Positions 23,784 to 36,640 of a stretch of 64,000 bases of DNA are shown here, piece after piece (position 1 is the first letter of the stretch; every line of letters starts with the position of its first letter). The position numbers and the translations under genes are program-made. Under the pieces are notes generated by a model. That model did not search any database. It saw nothing but the letters and a program-made list of their open reading frames with translations, and was not told the DNA's origin. The DNA is from Ceraceosorus guamensis (Eukaryota > Basidiomycota > Exobasidiomycetes > Ceraceosorales > Ceraceosoraceae): the NCBI RefSeq assembly GCF_003144195.1, contig NW_020290008.1, positions 186,001 to 250,000 on the forward strand. Reading direction: 5' to 3'.

Positions 23784-25525
23784 ATGAGTGACGACGGCAA
23801 GCGAGCAGACCCTTCGGTGGAGGATGGATCATTGTGAGCTCGGACAACTCTTGATCGATTTTTGAGCCAACATGTGGCGCACTGACCGTCCATTCTTCCA
23901 TCTTAGTGATCCGGCTCCGCACGCTTTTGCAACAAAGGAAGTAGCTTCCAGCGATGCAAGTAACGTCGACGATGTGGTGTACGACGCCGCGGAGGAAAAG
24001 CGTTTACTGCGCAAGATCGACTGGCTGCTATTGCCCATCCTCACCTCGCTCTATCTGCTGAGCTTTTTGGACCGCAGCAACATCGGAAATGCCAAAATCG
24101 AAGGCATCGTGGATGACATTCGACTCCGCGATTATCCGACAGCCACAAGTCTCTTCTTTGTGGGCTATGTCGTATTTGAAGTGCCTGCTAATCTACTGCT
24201 CAAGCGGTACAGCATTGACGGGCCTGCAGCCGTACTGGCCATTTGGACGTTTCTTTTCGGAATCGTGTCTATGTGTCAAGGCTTCGTCAGAACGACTGCA
24301 GAGATGTACGTCGTCCGTCTGCTCCTCGGTGCAACTGAAGCTGGTAAGTGTGGAGCTCTTCTTTGCTAGCGGAGCATCATCCGTGATCTGAACTTTGCGC
24401 ACCCGGCCCCCCAAAAAAGGTCTCTTCCCTGGCATCGTCTGGACTTTCAGGTGAGTTCGGGAGAGCGCTCCGATCTGTTCATGCCGCGCCGCGCTTACAC
24501 ACTCGCACCTTCCATCCAGCTTTTGGTACCGTCGCGATGAGCGTGTACTGAGAGTCAGCCTCTTCTTCGGCGCTGCCGCCGCCGCCGGCTCCCTGGGTGG
24601 CATTCTTGCCTTTGGTCTGACCCGCATGGACGGCCTGCTTGGTCACCACGGTTGGCAGTATCTCTTCTGGATCGAAGGCGCTTTCACAGCTCTCGTCGGC
24701 ATCTTGGCTTGGTTCCTCATTCCAAAATGGCCCGCACACGCTCGCGCCTTGACCCAGCGCGAACGTGAAGTCATCGTTCACCGCCTGTCTCGCGACTCGG
24801 ACGCTACCGATACCGAAAAGTTCGAGTGGTCCGCAGTAAAGCTGGCCCTCAAAGACCCTCACGTGTACTTGTATGCCCTCCTGTTCCACGGCTTCGCCTT
24901 CCCATTGTACACCTACTCTCTCAGCCTTCCAAGCATCATTGCTGGCATCGACCCGACCTTCAAGCCTTGGCAAAGTCAACTTCTGACGATACCGCCTTAT
25001 GCCTTCGCCTTCGTCTACGTCATCACGACCGCTTGGGTTTCGCAAAAGTACGTCAAACGCCGTGCACCCTTCATCATCGGCAATGGCTTCTTGGCCATTC
25101 TTGGCTACATTGTCCTCATCACCTCTCCAACCGTAGCGGGCAAGTACACCGCCACCTTTATCGCTGCAGCTGGCATCTATGGTGCTAACGGTCTCTTACT
25201 TGCATGGCCTTCGGAAAATGTCCAGGGCCAGCTTCGCCGAGCGGTCTCTCTGGCCTTTCAAATTTCGGGAGGGAACTGCGCTTCGATCATCGGCACTCAG
25301 CTGTACAGAATCCCGCTCGGCACCATCCCGAACAAGTCTTACCGCATCAGTCACATCTTCACCATCATCTGGCTGTTGTTTGGCATCTCGGCTGCTAGCG
25401 CCCTTTGGATCCTCCTTGCTCGACACAATCGACGTCTCGACGAGCGCATCGCTGAGCGCCGAGCGAGAGGACAGGTTGTAGACGAGTCCAAAGCCTGGAG
25501 AGAGGAGTGGCGCTACCAGACTTGA
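23784..25525 (+). CDS. MFS transporter, anion:cation symporter (Dal5/Tna1-like) type
   Basis: Plasma-membrane carrier of the family that takes up allantoate, nicotinate, pantothenate or related organic anions with protons; the substrate cannot be told from sequence. Model: exons 23784-23833, 23907-24343, 24420-24450 and 24520-25525; 507 residues. Family signs: RKIDWLLLPILTSLYLLSFLDRSNIGNAKI at the first membrane segment, VVFEVPANLLLKR, LLGATEAGLFPGIVWTF across the third-exon junctions, and FWYRRDERVLRVSLFF. About twelve hydrophobic segments are visible. The third exon is only 31 nt yet encodes part of the conserved TEAGLFPG motif, which supports it. The gene converges on the membrane-protein gene to its right. 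Confidence 0.92.
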
Positions 25526-25740
25526 ATCTAGTACGAGTGCTACATCCCTCTTTGTCAGATTGACAGAATGGCAGAGACAATGATTAAGGCTCTTATCGCA
25601 ACGAGAGTGTCTCGCTATGATAGAAATGCATGCTCCATATGCAGCGCCGTCCTCGTCCCATCTGATTACAGTACGCGTGTAGTGGCTTTGTACAAGCAGA
25701 GCAAAAGGTCCGTGTGTTGTAGAGGTCAACCAAGATGGGG

Positions 25741-26975
25741 CTAGGTCGTGCTCGTTGCAGAGCCGACGCCGTGCGAGATGGCAGGAGGCCATCGCTGCCT
25801 CCAAGGTCCGGCCGACGAGCTGCGCTGACCGCCTTCGCCGTCTGGACCCGGACCAAATTTGGTGGGAACAAGAGCATCGTCGGGCACTCCGACTGGTTTG
25901 GCCGAGCCCCATCCTCCTGATCGTTGTAGCAAAGCGGCCAGCCATTCCCGTAACCATATGAGGAATTGGCCAACGAGGAAGGAAAGACAGCAGCCTACTC
26001 CTACGCCGATGACCACGCCTGCTAGCGGTCCCTTTGGAAGTTCAGACCAGGTTGTGTGGGATGTCAGTGCTTGGTCGTGAGCAACCGTCCGAACAAAGTA
26101 GGCTTCTACTTACTTGACCACCAACGAAGCCTGGATCCAAAAAATCGTAGACGTAATCTCCACTCGCAGAGTAGTGAATATACGCCTAGAGCGCGCAGTG
26201 AACGTGGATGCAATGTGAGTACTCGCTACCAGCTCGATACCACAGCGGAAAACTTCTCATTTGCGGATAAAGTCTTATTTCTCGTACTCACGACGCCGAC
26301 GTAGAGAGCGAGAAGGCAGACTACAAAAAGCAAGTGCGACCAGGGCAACATAGGTCCTCTGCCGATGACGATGACATCAATCATAGCGAAAGCCAAGTTC
26401 AGACCGTGCACCGAAATGTTCTGCCAAGCGCGCTGTAGGCCGTCCAGTGCGCCGCCGCTCAATGCGGACCAAAAGACGATGGTCAGGATGAGCGGGTACG
26501 TGGCCACGGTGGACCATAGCAGCAAGTGAGCAAACTGCAGTGGTCGAGCAAATTTCTTGGAGAGCCAGCTCTGAGGATATTGTAGCTTGTCACTCGTGGG
26601 CAAGTGCGAAGAGGTGAAGGTCTTGTGCCATCGTGCAAGAGAGTGGGTATATGTGAATCCTTGGAAAGCGGAAACGAGAAACCAAGAAGTGATTCCGGAG
26701 TAGGAGAGGACGGTAAAGTAAGCAAACTGATCCGCTCCTCCAAAAACGAAATCCAAAATGAGAGTAACGAGAGCGTAGAGGGCGAAGATGGTGCGGATGA
26801 GCGCTAAGAGCCAAGGAGGTAGAATGTAGCTCGTAACGAAGCGGGCTTGGGGGTCAAAGACTTCATCGTGCTCGGCGGGCAAGCCAAGCCAAGCTGGAAA
26901 GGAGGAGAGTGAACGACGAACCATCTTGAGGACCTGCGGATTGTCGCAGAAATCGATTAGGGATGGACGGACCAC
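25741..26975 (-). CDS. Multi-pass membrane protein, FAR-17a/AIG1-like
   Basis: Integral membrane protein of unknown role. Model: exons 26975-26292, 26185-26114 and 26031-25741; 348 residues. The junctions give LYVGV-AYIHYSASGDYVYDFLDP and GFVGGQ-GPLAGVVIGVGVG. At least six hydrophobic segments are visible (for example ALIRTIFALYALVTLILDFV, LILTIVFWSALSGGAL, LLFVVCLLALYVGV, GVVIGVGVGCCLSFLVG). The layout with a membrane-embedded histidine (PWSHLLFVV) and a GDYVYDFLDP loop recalls fungal members of the FAR-17a/AIG1-like group, some animal members of which hydrolyse fatty-acid esters; this is an inference. A second in-frame Met at 26924 is an alternative start. The gene overlaps no neighbour and converges with the MFS gene, 215 bp away. 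Confidence 0.72.
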
Positions 26976-28171
26976 GAAAGAGGGTGATCATTAGGAGCAG
27001 AACATCTTCATTGCTGGAAAGCGCTTTGTCAGCATCAGATGAGCATCAAGTCTTGCTCATCTGACCAGAGAACGACGACGGTCCCTCACGCGGTTGTGTG
27101 GCTTTGAGACGTGCAGGCACAAAGCTCTCGGCATCTCTTAGCGCAAGCAGCATGCGGACGGATGACCGTCCCTCTCGCTAATTGCTGCTGCACGTCGGAG
27201 CATTGTGATTGCTCCACTCGTGGTTCACATTGTGATTATAAGATTCGCGTATGTGCGGTCAGGGTCTACCCGAAGCTGCTGCAGCAGCGCTGCATGAGCG
27301 GCGGCAGCACCTTCGAATGCGGAATGAGCGAACGCTACAACGCAGACGTGGAATCTGTCACGCAAGCGCAAGCACAAATCGAACACCGGCCGCATTCATC
27401 CTTTCAGTCAGAGTCCATCCACCGGTGATCCGTGATCCGTGGTCCATTCGTCTCGTTTCATTATCGGGCTTTCCCTTTAATCGATTCTGATTCTGTCGAC
27501 ACGCCCATCGTTGGGCTCTCGCTAGCTCTCGAGCTCGACACTCTCCTTCCCCCTTCGTTGACATCTCGTATTCTCAACAAAATTTGCGTGGGCCAAAGAT
27601 AAGGCTCGTCCACTCGTAGTCCAGTCATCAAGCAAGCAGTCCACTACGCAATCCTCGAAAGCTTCATACATACGGTTTTGGAATGATCACCTCGACAAGG
27701 ACCGCAGACCAACACGATTTGGGAATAGATCGGGATGATCGTAGGTGGATGCTGTGGTTAAGCGGTCTCGTACGAGAGTAAGTGCGCAAGCGCGCCTGTC
27801 TCTTATTGCCCGTCAAGCCGCGCGCCCGTGCGTCGCGTCGCGCGCACATGTGTGACTTATTGAAGGTGGCTCTCCTTGCGACTGCGACCAAGGATGCCGC
27901 CTCCGCAAGCAGATCGAGCAACACCCACCCTTGGAGGCTGTCCTCGTCTACAGGTGGTCGCAGCAGACGTCTCAGGCTGACTCTGATTCGAAAAGGAGAA
28001 GAGACCGTCGACTTGGCCCCGCGCTTTACAGGCCATGTCTTTGCATGGCTGGCTTGCCTACCTTGAGTGATCACCACGCAAACTCCGGTCAATTCGCTCC
28101 GATCGCCTATCAGCGGCCTTACCAGTCTGCCACTCACCCAGGGCGCAGTCGTGATTTCTACTCTAGTCATC
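26976..28171. other. Intergenic, divergent promoters (membrane protein and dynactin)
   Basis: No gene accepted. The stretch 28067-28171 is open in frame with dynactin but precedes the Met that fits the CAP-Gly domain; it is probably a 5' leader. Pyrimidine-rich DNA near 27490-27560 fits a promoter or leader. Confidence 0.5.
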
Positions 28172-31100
28172 ATGAGCGCAGGTGGATCAGCTCCAGTTCT
28201 GCGGCTCCAAGACCGGTGCGAGTTCACCGGTTACGGACGTGGCACCGTTCTCTTTGTGGGTCAAACTAGCTTTGCGCCTGGACTTTGGGTCGGTGCACAT
28301 CTCGACGAGCCGCGAGGGAAAAATGATGGCACGGTGCAAGGCAAGCGATACTTCGAATCATTTCCAGGACATGGCTTGTTTGCGAGGATAAGCCAAGCGC
28401 GTCTCTTGCGACCAGAGGAGGACTCTGGACATGATGAACATGAGGAGGCGGATCAGGATTACGAAGGTCCAAGAGACGAGCCGATGGACGAAGAAGAGCT
28501 CATGCCCCCACCCTCCAGGCCTGCGCCGCGCACCTCGCGTGTCCCAAGTCCGGTCAAGCGGCCTACTGCCAGTGTGAGTGGGCGCGGTTTCGATCGTGCT
28601 TTCGCTTCGGTCGTGCTGATCGCTGCAATCTCCTTGCTGCTTCAGAGGCAGACGACGACGACGTCTGTTACACCTTCAGGGGCAGCTCGTCCGCGCTCCT
28701 CGCTAGCCCCAAGCAAGCTTGTCTCTCCCCAAAAGGCTGGCACTGTGGGCAGATCAGCCATCGGGGCAAGCGCATCCCGCGGAAGCAGCCCAACCAAGCG
28801 TGCTGGTGTAGCAGCCACTCGCACTGTTCAGAGCGCTGCTGTTACCCGCAACACCACACCGGTTGCTTCCGCGGCCACAGCTCGGATGCAGCGCACCTCG
28901 ACGGCGCCAGGCTCGGTGGCAAGTGGCGCTGCTAGTCGGGTCGCCGGTGTCACTCCTCGTGCTGTAAAGCCTGGCTCCACAATCCCGGGTCGAGCACCAG
29001 ACACAGCAACAGCCAAGGCGGGCTTGCGGCCAGTGCCCAAGCATCGCCAATCCATGGCGCCCCCAAGCGCGCGAGAAAACGCAGCGACGACACCGAGGGC
29101 AACCACCAGAACTCCTACGGCTGCAGCAACTTCGAGAAGCACCTCTGCAGCTTCTTCTGTCGATGTTGCAAATAGGACTCCTGGGGCGCGACTTGCTGGC
29201 CGCACAGGTATCACACCACGGGTCACTGCAGGCAGCGCCGCACCAGGCAGCGCTCGCCTCGCTCCACCTTCGACTGCTCCCAGCGCCAGACAGCCGCCTC
29301 CTCAGGCCAGGTTGTCCGCTGCCAGCAGACGCACGGCGATCTCCACCGACGATGCCGATGAAGATAATGAGGAGGAATTGATGAACATGTCCCTCGACGC
29401 GGAGTCGTTGCCTGGCGCTGAAGGCTTGCTCTCGGACGAAGAGGGCGTGGAAGACTCTGGAGAGCTGTCGCCATCGGTTCGCAAGGCGTCATTATCAGGC
29501 AGCAGACCTCGGATCGACCACATGTCCCTGTCTTCGGGCCCCAGACCCAGTGCCGCAGAGGTCGGAGCTCTTCAGCGAGAGATTGATGAGCTCCGTGCGA
29601 GGAACAGAATATTGGAGAAGCGAAAAGAAGAAGATCGAGAGCGCATTAGAGAGATGGAGCGCGTCAAAAGCGATGCCGATGGCTTTCTCGCTGCTAAGCC
29701 CAAGCTTATGGGTAAGTGTGCTCAATGTAGCGGAGGTAAATGGCGCCGGCTGACTCGTGTACCCTGAACAAATTGCACTGCTTTGCAGCCAAGCAACAAG
29801 AGCTCCAAAATGAGATCAGAGATCTATACAAGCTCGAGAAGGATTGGGAAGCCCAGAAAGAAGAGCTGGACCGTCAGGTGGTGGAGCTTACAGACTCTAC
29901 AGAGATGGCTGTCCTCGACAAGGAAATGGCGGAGGAGCGGAGCGAATCGCTCAAATTTGAGCTCGACGCCGCTCAGGAACGCATCGAGGAGCTGACCTCA
30001 GAGGTAGAAATTTTGACGGCCGAAAAGGAGCTGCGCGACGCTGAGACAGAAGGAGGGCATGACTCGTCCAGGCAAGCGCTTGGTGATGAGAGTGTCCAGG
30101 ACGCCAAGCGCCTTCCAGGCTACGTCCAGCTCGAGCGGCAAAACGACCGACTCAGAGATGCGCTCGGCAGACTTCGGGACATCACAAACGAGACAGAAAG
30201 CGAACAGAAGCGCCGCATCGCTGAGCTCGAGAAGGAGCTCAATTCTCTTTCAGACCTGCAAGCTCAATTCGAAACGGTCTCGCAACGCCTCGAAGCCGCC
30301 GATGCAATCATTGAGGACTTGAAACTACAGCTTGACGACGCCCTCAGCACTGAAGAGATGCTGGAGCAGCTGACAGAACGCAACTTGTTGCTCGGTGAGA
30401 AGATCGAAGAGATGCATGCGACAATCGAAGACCTCGAAGCGATCAAGGAGCTGAATGACGAGCTAGAAGAGACTCACATCGACACGGAACGACAGTTGCA
30501 AGAGGAGGTGGACCTGAAGGATCTGCACGTACGGGATCTTCGCGTGCGCAACGAGATGCTGGAGGCTAGCCTTGTCGACCACGAAAACACCTTTGCTCAA
30601 TTCCGCGAGCTCGTACTGAATTTGCAAGGCGATCTTGACACGTTGCGTGCAGAGCAGGCAGAGCAGCAAAGTGCGGCCATCGCAGAGGATGGTACACTCG
30701 TCAGCGATGGCGCCGGCGGTCGTACGCTGCAGACTCAAAGTCAGGCCATGCTCAACTTGAATCTGAAGCTGCAAAGCTCTGCGCTCAAGTCGCAAGCCAA
30801 GACCATCGAGCTCGAATTGGGCAAGCTGGAAGCTACGCAAGCCATGTCGCACCTCGATATGATCAGACCCTACCTACCGGCTGCATACTTCGAGGCAGAT
30901 GCCGACGCGGTCGCAAGTCTTCTCTTCTTCAACCGGATGGCCCACAAAGCCGAGCTCATCAAGACCATCGTCGAGGGTCACCACGACATTGCGGGTGCGC
31001 TCGCCACGGTCGTGCCAGAGCATCTCATCGGAGTGTGCGAAATGCGCCACAGCCTGGCGCACTTTGCAGCGCTTTCTCGCCAGATCGCTGGCGTTTTGCA

Positions 31101-32928
31101 ACTGGCCTCTGTGCCAACCTTCCTCAAGGCTGGCCGCACCTATCGAGAGCACGCATCGATCGAGCGTCGCATCGACTCTTTCATTGAGGCTTTGCGTCAT
31201 GAAGAGCTGAAGGAGGCAGAGTGCGGTCGCGAATTCGCCAGATATGTCAAAGATTTCGAAGAATTTTCTTACACGCTTGGCGAAGAGACCGACGCGGATC
31301 TAGCAGCTAAAGAGGTTGGAGCTGCTCAGCTGATCGATCTCGACCTGGACACGCTGAACGCCGCTCTTGGCTACACCAAGCAGACGCTTGCTGCGCTTTA
31401 CAACGAAGGTGATCATGTCGGGTGGGAGCTTGGAGGCAAGTCGCTGGATGAGGACGTGTTTGCGCCTTTGCAGCAGCTCATAAACAATGTCAAGTCCACG
31501 AAGGTGCCCGCGCGCAAACTTCTACGTCGTCTAGGTAGCCTATATGCCAACGACGAGGCGGTTCGCATCGAGGCTATCACCGCGCTACCTTCTACCGGTC
31601 TCCTCAGCAGTCAGCTTGTACGGTTCGCTAAAGAACTCGCACAGTCCACGACGGCTCAGGTTGCAGAGGTGCGCGCGGCCCGTACGCCTTTCGTCATGTC
31701 GAACTTTGTCTCAGCTTTCAACGACGCGTTGCGCGAAGGTCTTGCAAAGAGCGACGTCAATCTCTGGGCGACACCGCTAGCATCCACAGAACACTTGACG
31801 AGTACGATCAGTCTGTTGCTCAGTGCAGCTACCGAGCAGGAGAACGTGACAAAAGTGTCTGGCTCTCTGCCATGGATGACGCGCGTTGAAGAGATTAAAG
31901 CGGAAGCGGAGTTGCATCACGATGCTGAAGCCGAGCGAGCATTGGCGAAGCTACAAGAAGATCTGAAAGACATGTCGCGGCAGCTCAAGACGCGCGAATC
32001 GGCGCTCGAAGAGGCCACTATCAAAGTGGAGCGCACCACCAAGCAGAACGAAAAGTACAAGACAAAGCTCGAAGATGTCGCTGCTATTCAGAGCTCACTC
32101 GTGGAGGCACAGCGCCAATCACGTGTCTACCAAGAGATGAACGCTAGCCTTCAGTCAGAATTGGAGACGGCAGAGCGCGCCAACGATATTTTGAAGCAGC
32201 AGCATTCGAGCAAAGCAGTGGCTGGCGGTCCGGGAGGCGCGAGCGCAGCCTCTGGCGCTTTTGCAGGAACAGGAGCAGACTCAGCAGAGAAGACCGCTCA
32301 GTCCAACGTGCCTTCAGGCTTCATGTCCGGTGCCTCGGCGACGTTCGAAACAGCATATCTGGCAGATCAGGTGGAAGCCTTGCGAGGAGCGCTGGCGATT
32401 CTGAGAACCGAAAATTGCCGACTGAAAGGTGCTGGACTTCTGCAACAATTCGAGGCGCTACCTCGCGTCTATGCACCATCTGCAAGCTTGCTTGATGATG
32501 CTAGGACTGTCGAGAAAGAGAAGCCTTGGAAGACGCCTGGCTTGCCAGCACCACGAACAGTCCCCAACAGAAAGGGACTCACATCGGTGGCGGATGCAGC
32601 TCGGGAGAGCAAAGCTCTGTACGCCAAGCTTTTGGAGCAAGCTGCTTCACCACGTGTGATCAGTCTGGTACCCGAAGACGCCGGCGTGCCCGTGAAGACT
32701 GCGCGTCCAAAAGCAACTTCATGGCAGCGCATCTCCTCCACTCCCAGCTGGCAATTGCGAGCTCAAGAACAAGAAAGAGCAGATGCTCGGAAACAGGTGC
32801 AGAAGCTCGCTGACTTTTATAGCGCTCAACTCAACACGTTGCACGGCCCGGCGCGCCATCCCGGACGTGCCTTGAAAGGTGCTTCTCGCAAGTTAGCGGC
32901 TATTCCCGATGTGCCCATGCTCGCCTGA
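28172..32928 (+). CDS. Dynactin p150-Glued subunit
   Basis: Largest dynactin subunit, linking dynein to microtubule plus ends and cargo. Model: exons 28172-28573, 28646-29711 and 29789-32928; 1535 residues. The CAP-Gly domain is at about residues 8-78 and has the diagnostic GKNDG loop (near 49) after LWVGAHLDEPR. A basic Ser/Thr/Ala/Pro-rich region (about 130-400) resembles the microtubule-binding region of animal p150. Long coiled coils follow (about 440-730 and 1150-1270). The conserved dynactin domain lies between them (SHLDMIRPYLPAAYFEADADAV). The start at 28172 puts CAP-Gly almost at the N-terminus, as usual. The first intron is 72 nt, a multiple of three with no stop, so its retention would insert 24 mostly hydrophobic residues; I treat it as an intron. 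Confidence 0.94.
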
Positions 32929-33804
32929 TCTAGGCGAGCGAGCGTCTTTCAGCTGCCCGAGTCAGCCAGTCTTAGCTGAGTGCTTGGATCAGATCTGTAC
33001 TATACGCAACGATGTTCGTTGTCCTAAGCTTTCAGAGAAAAACACGATGATGATTACAATACCTCCATCACGAGCAATATCCATGTTTGAAAGCTGAGCG
33101 CAGCGGAGCTGCATGCCATTTTGAGTCAAAGCGTACGTGAACAGAGTGCAAAGGCCTAGGCTCATGATGAAGCGTTTGGGAGGGGGATAAGGGGGATGCG
33201 AGGATGGTCGTGACGCCAAGACTGGTAGGAAAAGGTCTGAAGTGCCCATGTGCCGTCAAGAAAGAAAATGACTTTGCTCTGAACCCAAAGAGACGGAAAA
33301 TTGCTCTTCGTCGATTGATTCTAAATCTCCTCTCTTCTCTTCTCACTTGTGCTCGATCGTCTTCTTGGTGGGTGGTATCTGCGAAGTTGCTTGCGTTTGA
33401 GCTCGGCAGGTAACTTGAGTGGGGAATGCAGGATGAGGTCGATGGAGTGGGAATTCTCTTCACGAGAAGGCTGAACAGTCGAAGGTGGATGCCGCGGGCG
33501 CTGCAGAGTCCTCGGACGTCTCCTGAGTCGTAGACTCTCACATCGATGACATGGAGAAGCGCCGATTGCGCGCGGGTTGCCAATCCTCGACCGGTTTGTA
33601 GTCAGCATGACGGAAGATTGTTTGAAGATTGTGATGTGGAAGTAGTTGCGTTTGTGTTTGAACGTTGTGGCGGTGAGAGTAGACGATGTGTTTCAGATTC
33701 AAAGTGGAAGAGAGTCAATGTCCAATCAAAGACCCAAGCTCTAGGCTGACTCAGAGTTTGCGCAAGTCGCTGCACAACTGACGACGGGGAAATTCTATGC
33801 AGAC
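32929..33804. other. Intergenic between convergent dynactin and eIF4A genes
   Basis: Holds both 3' flanks. Open frames on either strand are basic or low-complexity and show no family. A pyrimidine-rich tract at 33325-33345 is the only visible bias. Confidence 0.5.
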
Positions 33805-35409
33805 CTAGATCAAGTCGGCGACATCGTGAGGCATCTCGTCGACGACAGTGTTGTAGTATTGTTCAATGTCGCGGAGCATGCGGATGTCGTCGGAAGTGAC
33901 AAAGTTGATAGCAACACCCTTACGACCGAAACGACCACCACGGCCGATACGGTGGATGTAGTTCTCTCTGTTGGAGGGCAGGTCGTAGTTGATGACTAGA
34001 GACACCTGCTGGACATCGATACCACGAGCCAACAAGTCGGTGGTGATGAGGACACGCGATGATCCTGATCGGAATTCGCGCATGATGACCTCACGCTGAC
34101 CTTGCTCCATGTCACCGTGCATGGCGGAGACGGTGAACTCGCGAGAGTGGAGCTTGTCGGTGAGCCAGTCGACCTTGCGACGGGTGTTGCAGAAGATGAC
34201 TGCCTGTGTGATGGTGACGGTCTCGTACAAGTCGCACAGAGTGTCAAGTTTCCACTCCTCCTTGTCCACACCGATGTAGAATTGCTTGATACCTTCAAGC
34301 GTCAGCTCGTCACGCTTGACCAGGATACGCACTGGGTCACGCATAAACTTCTTGGTGACCTCCAAAACGTCATCTGGCATGGTGGCGGACAGAAGGTTGA
34401 CCTGAGTGTCTTGGGGCAAGAGCTGGAAGACCTCGTACATCTGGTCCTTGAAACCTCGAGAAAGCATCTCGTCGGCCTCGTCGAGGCAGAACATCTTCAG
34501 CTTGTCCGTCTTGAAGGCGCGACGGTTGATCATGTCGTAGACACGACCAGGCGTACCAACGACGACTTGGCATCCGTCCTGCAGCTTGGCCATGTCCTCA
34601 CGAACGTTGGTACCACCAATGCAGGCATGGCAGTCTACATTCATGTAGTCACCGAGAGCGATGACGACCTTTTGGATCTGCTGGGCAAGTTCACGAGTGG
34701 GCGCCAAGATCAGGGCTTGAACAGCTTTGATGCTGGGGTCGATGCGCTGGAGGATAGCAATCGAGTAGGTGGCCGTCTTACCGGTACCCGACTGGGCCTG
34801 GGCAATGACGTCGTGGCCCTTGATTACGGGCACAACAGCTCGGGCTTGAATGGCCGAGGGGCGTTCGAAACTGTGGCGAAGCGAGAAGGCAGAGTCAGCG
34901 CTTTTGTCTTGTGACACGCAATGGCGGTCCAAGTCTTATCACAGAGGCGGGGTGATTGCGGCCAAGTCTGACGACATGTACTGCCAAAGACTTCACTGTG
35001 CCTGTCGAATTTCGCGCGGGTCGTGCCGAGAACAAGACTCACCCGTACGCATAAATGCCGCGCAGAAGCTCAGGCTTGAGCTCCATGTCATCGAAGTTGT
35101 CGGTGACTGTGTCCCAGTTGGACTCAATCTCCGTCTCGGGAACATTGAGTCCCGCATCGCCCGCTTGGGCGGTCTCTTCTGGCCTGCAAAGCGGTGAAGG
35201 AGGTTGGAAAGAGGAGAAGCTGTCAGCGATCTGACGTGTGGGCCCTGAAAGGACGCCACTGGGTGCTGCGAACGGTCGCCAGCGCACTGCTGGTTGCATG
35301 TGGAGCCCACTCCTGCGCCGCAAGTCGCTCCACGCCTCCAACTCAACATGTCGCACGGTGGCGTCACTTGCCATGCCGCTTGGGAGTCACTCGATGCTCA
35401 CTTCGACAT
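33805..35409 (-). CDS. TIF1: Translation initiation factor eIF4A (DEAD-box RNA helicase)
   Basis: ATP-dependent helicase of the eIF4F complex that unwinds 5' leaders for ribosome scanning. Model: exons 35409-35402 (8 nt), 35183-35043 and 34870-33805; 404 residues, the family's usual length. The N-terminus becomes [11 protein letters not shown], then [39 protein letters not shown], matching eIF4A closely. All helicase motifs are visible: [52 protein letters not shown] and [13 protein letters not shown]. The first intron is 218 nt, long for this window, as often seen in highly expressed fungal genes. It is divergent from HEL2, 1.2 kb away. Confidence 0.97.
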
Positions 35410-36640
35410 GATTAGACTAGAGTTCAGAGTCTATCTTTCAAGGAGTCGAGGAATGTCGACGCCTTGAGAGATGATTTAGATGGATTTCGACTTTGGGGCT
35501 TGTGTGTCAAAGGAGGCTGCTACGCGGTGCGTCTGCTGCTTCCTTGATTGTGAGGTGTGGATGAATGAAGTGGTGTGGTGTGATGGTGGTGAACGTGCAG
35601 ATGTCTGGTGAGGCGCTTGTAGACATGAGGATTGGCCACCCGGACTGGATTGCGCGCCGTCCGATCTCCCAGTCAACGAACTCTTCTCGCCGATGCTGCC
35701 TGCCCCTTCATCAGCGCTCTACAGCCGCGAGGGCGAGCAAAAAAAAAATTGGTGGCCTCTTCTCCAGCTGTTGCTGCTGGTGCACTGCCTACGCCTTGAG
35801 AAGGAAATTTGCCTGCACGCATGGCATGGCATGGCACGGCACAGCTATAGCTGCGTCACGCGCGGTCTTCCCTCGCGATTCTCAGGCCTACTCTACCTCT
35901 CTCAGCAGACGCGTGCTGACTGCTGTGCATGCACATACGCGACTACGCCAGCTCGCGCCCGCGTGTCAGCTCGTCTGCGCCTGCTCGACGCTGACGCGCT
36001 CAGGCCGAAAGTGCATCATCATATATGCACGGGCTGCGCAGCCAGCGCCTGCATGGCACGCGCACCAAAAATCTTCCTGCGCGTGCGAGCGCTCATTATC
36101 CAGCATCTGATCAGTCTTCGGGGGAAATGCGCGCAGCGCTGCGTCTGGGCTGCGCCTGAGTCTGAGTGAGTTCACCTTCCCCAAGTCGTGAGTAAGATTT
36201 GAATTTTCATGATCGTCCTCGCAGAAACAAACCTGGCTCACAAAGATCACGTGCAAGACTGGATGCCGCGCGAGATCGTATGCTGCTGAAGACGACGCGC
36301 GCGTGCTGCTCGGCTGCATGCATGCATACATGTACAGGGTAGGTTTGTAACACCATCCGTGATTAGGCAGCAGTGAGGCAAGCGATGTCGTCCGCCATCT
36401 TGTGCCATTCACGATTTCTCCCACCTACCCTACCGGTCGTACGCATACAATCATACACTCGTTCATCGCCCCCGGTTTTCCTTCGTAGCTCTCACGTCTA
36501 GGCTGTTGACGGATCATTAAAGCCAACTGGCGTGCTTGCGTGCCTGGAAGCTAACCTTCACTGCAGCACTGGTCGCGAACGGATTCCCCTCCACTTGGAC
36601 CCGTTGAGCATCTCGCGACGACTCCAACCTTGCATTCACT
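35410..36640. promoter_or_regulatory. Divergent promoter region of eIF4A and HEL2
   Basis: This 1.2-kb non-coding stretch separates the start codons of two divergently transcribed translation-related genes. It has a GT-rich tract near 35555-35590 and pyrimidine-rich DNA just before HEL2. Individual elements could not be identified; open frames inside look accidental. Confidence 0.45.

Noticed and set aside
27664-28227. A 187-codon minus-strand frame before dynactin
   Set aside because: Overlaps the dynactin start, is Arg-rich and has no recognisable domain.
33068-33583. A 171-codon minus-strand frame between dynactin and eIF4A
   Set aside because: Low-complexity Arg/Ser/His sequence in a convergent spacer with no family feature.
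34102-34914. A 270-codon open frame antisense to eIF4A
   Set aside because: It mirrors the strongly biased codons of a highly expressed gene. The eIF4A reading explains every base and has all helicase motifs; the antisense product is rich in Val/Leu/Asp with no family.
35565-36169. Open frames of 150-180 codons upstream of HEL2
   Set aside because: Composition is Cys/Arg/Ala/His-rich in several overlapping frames with no splice pattern; better read as promoter DNA.
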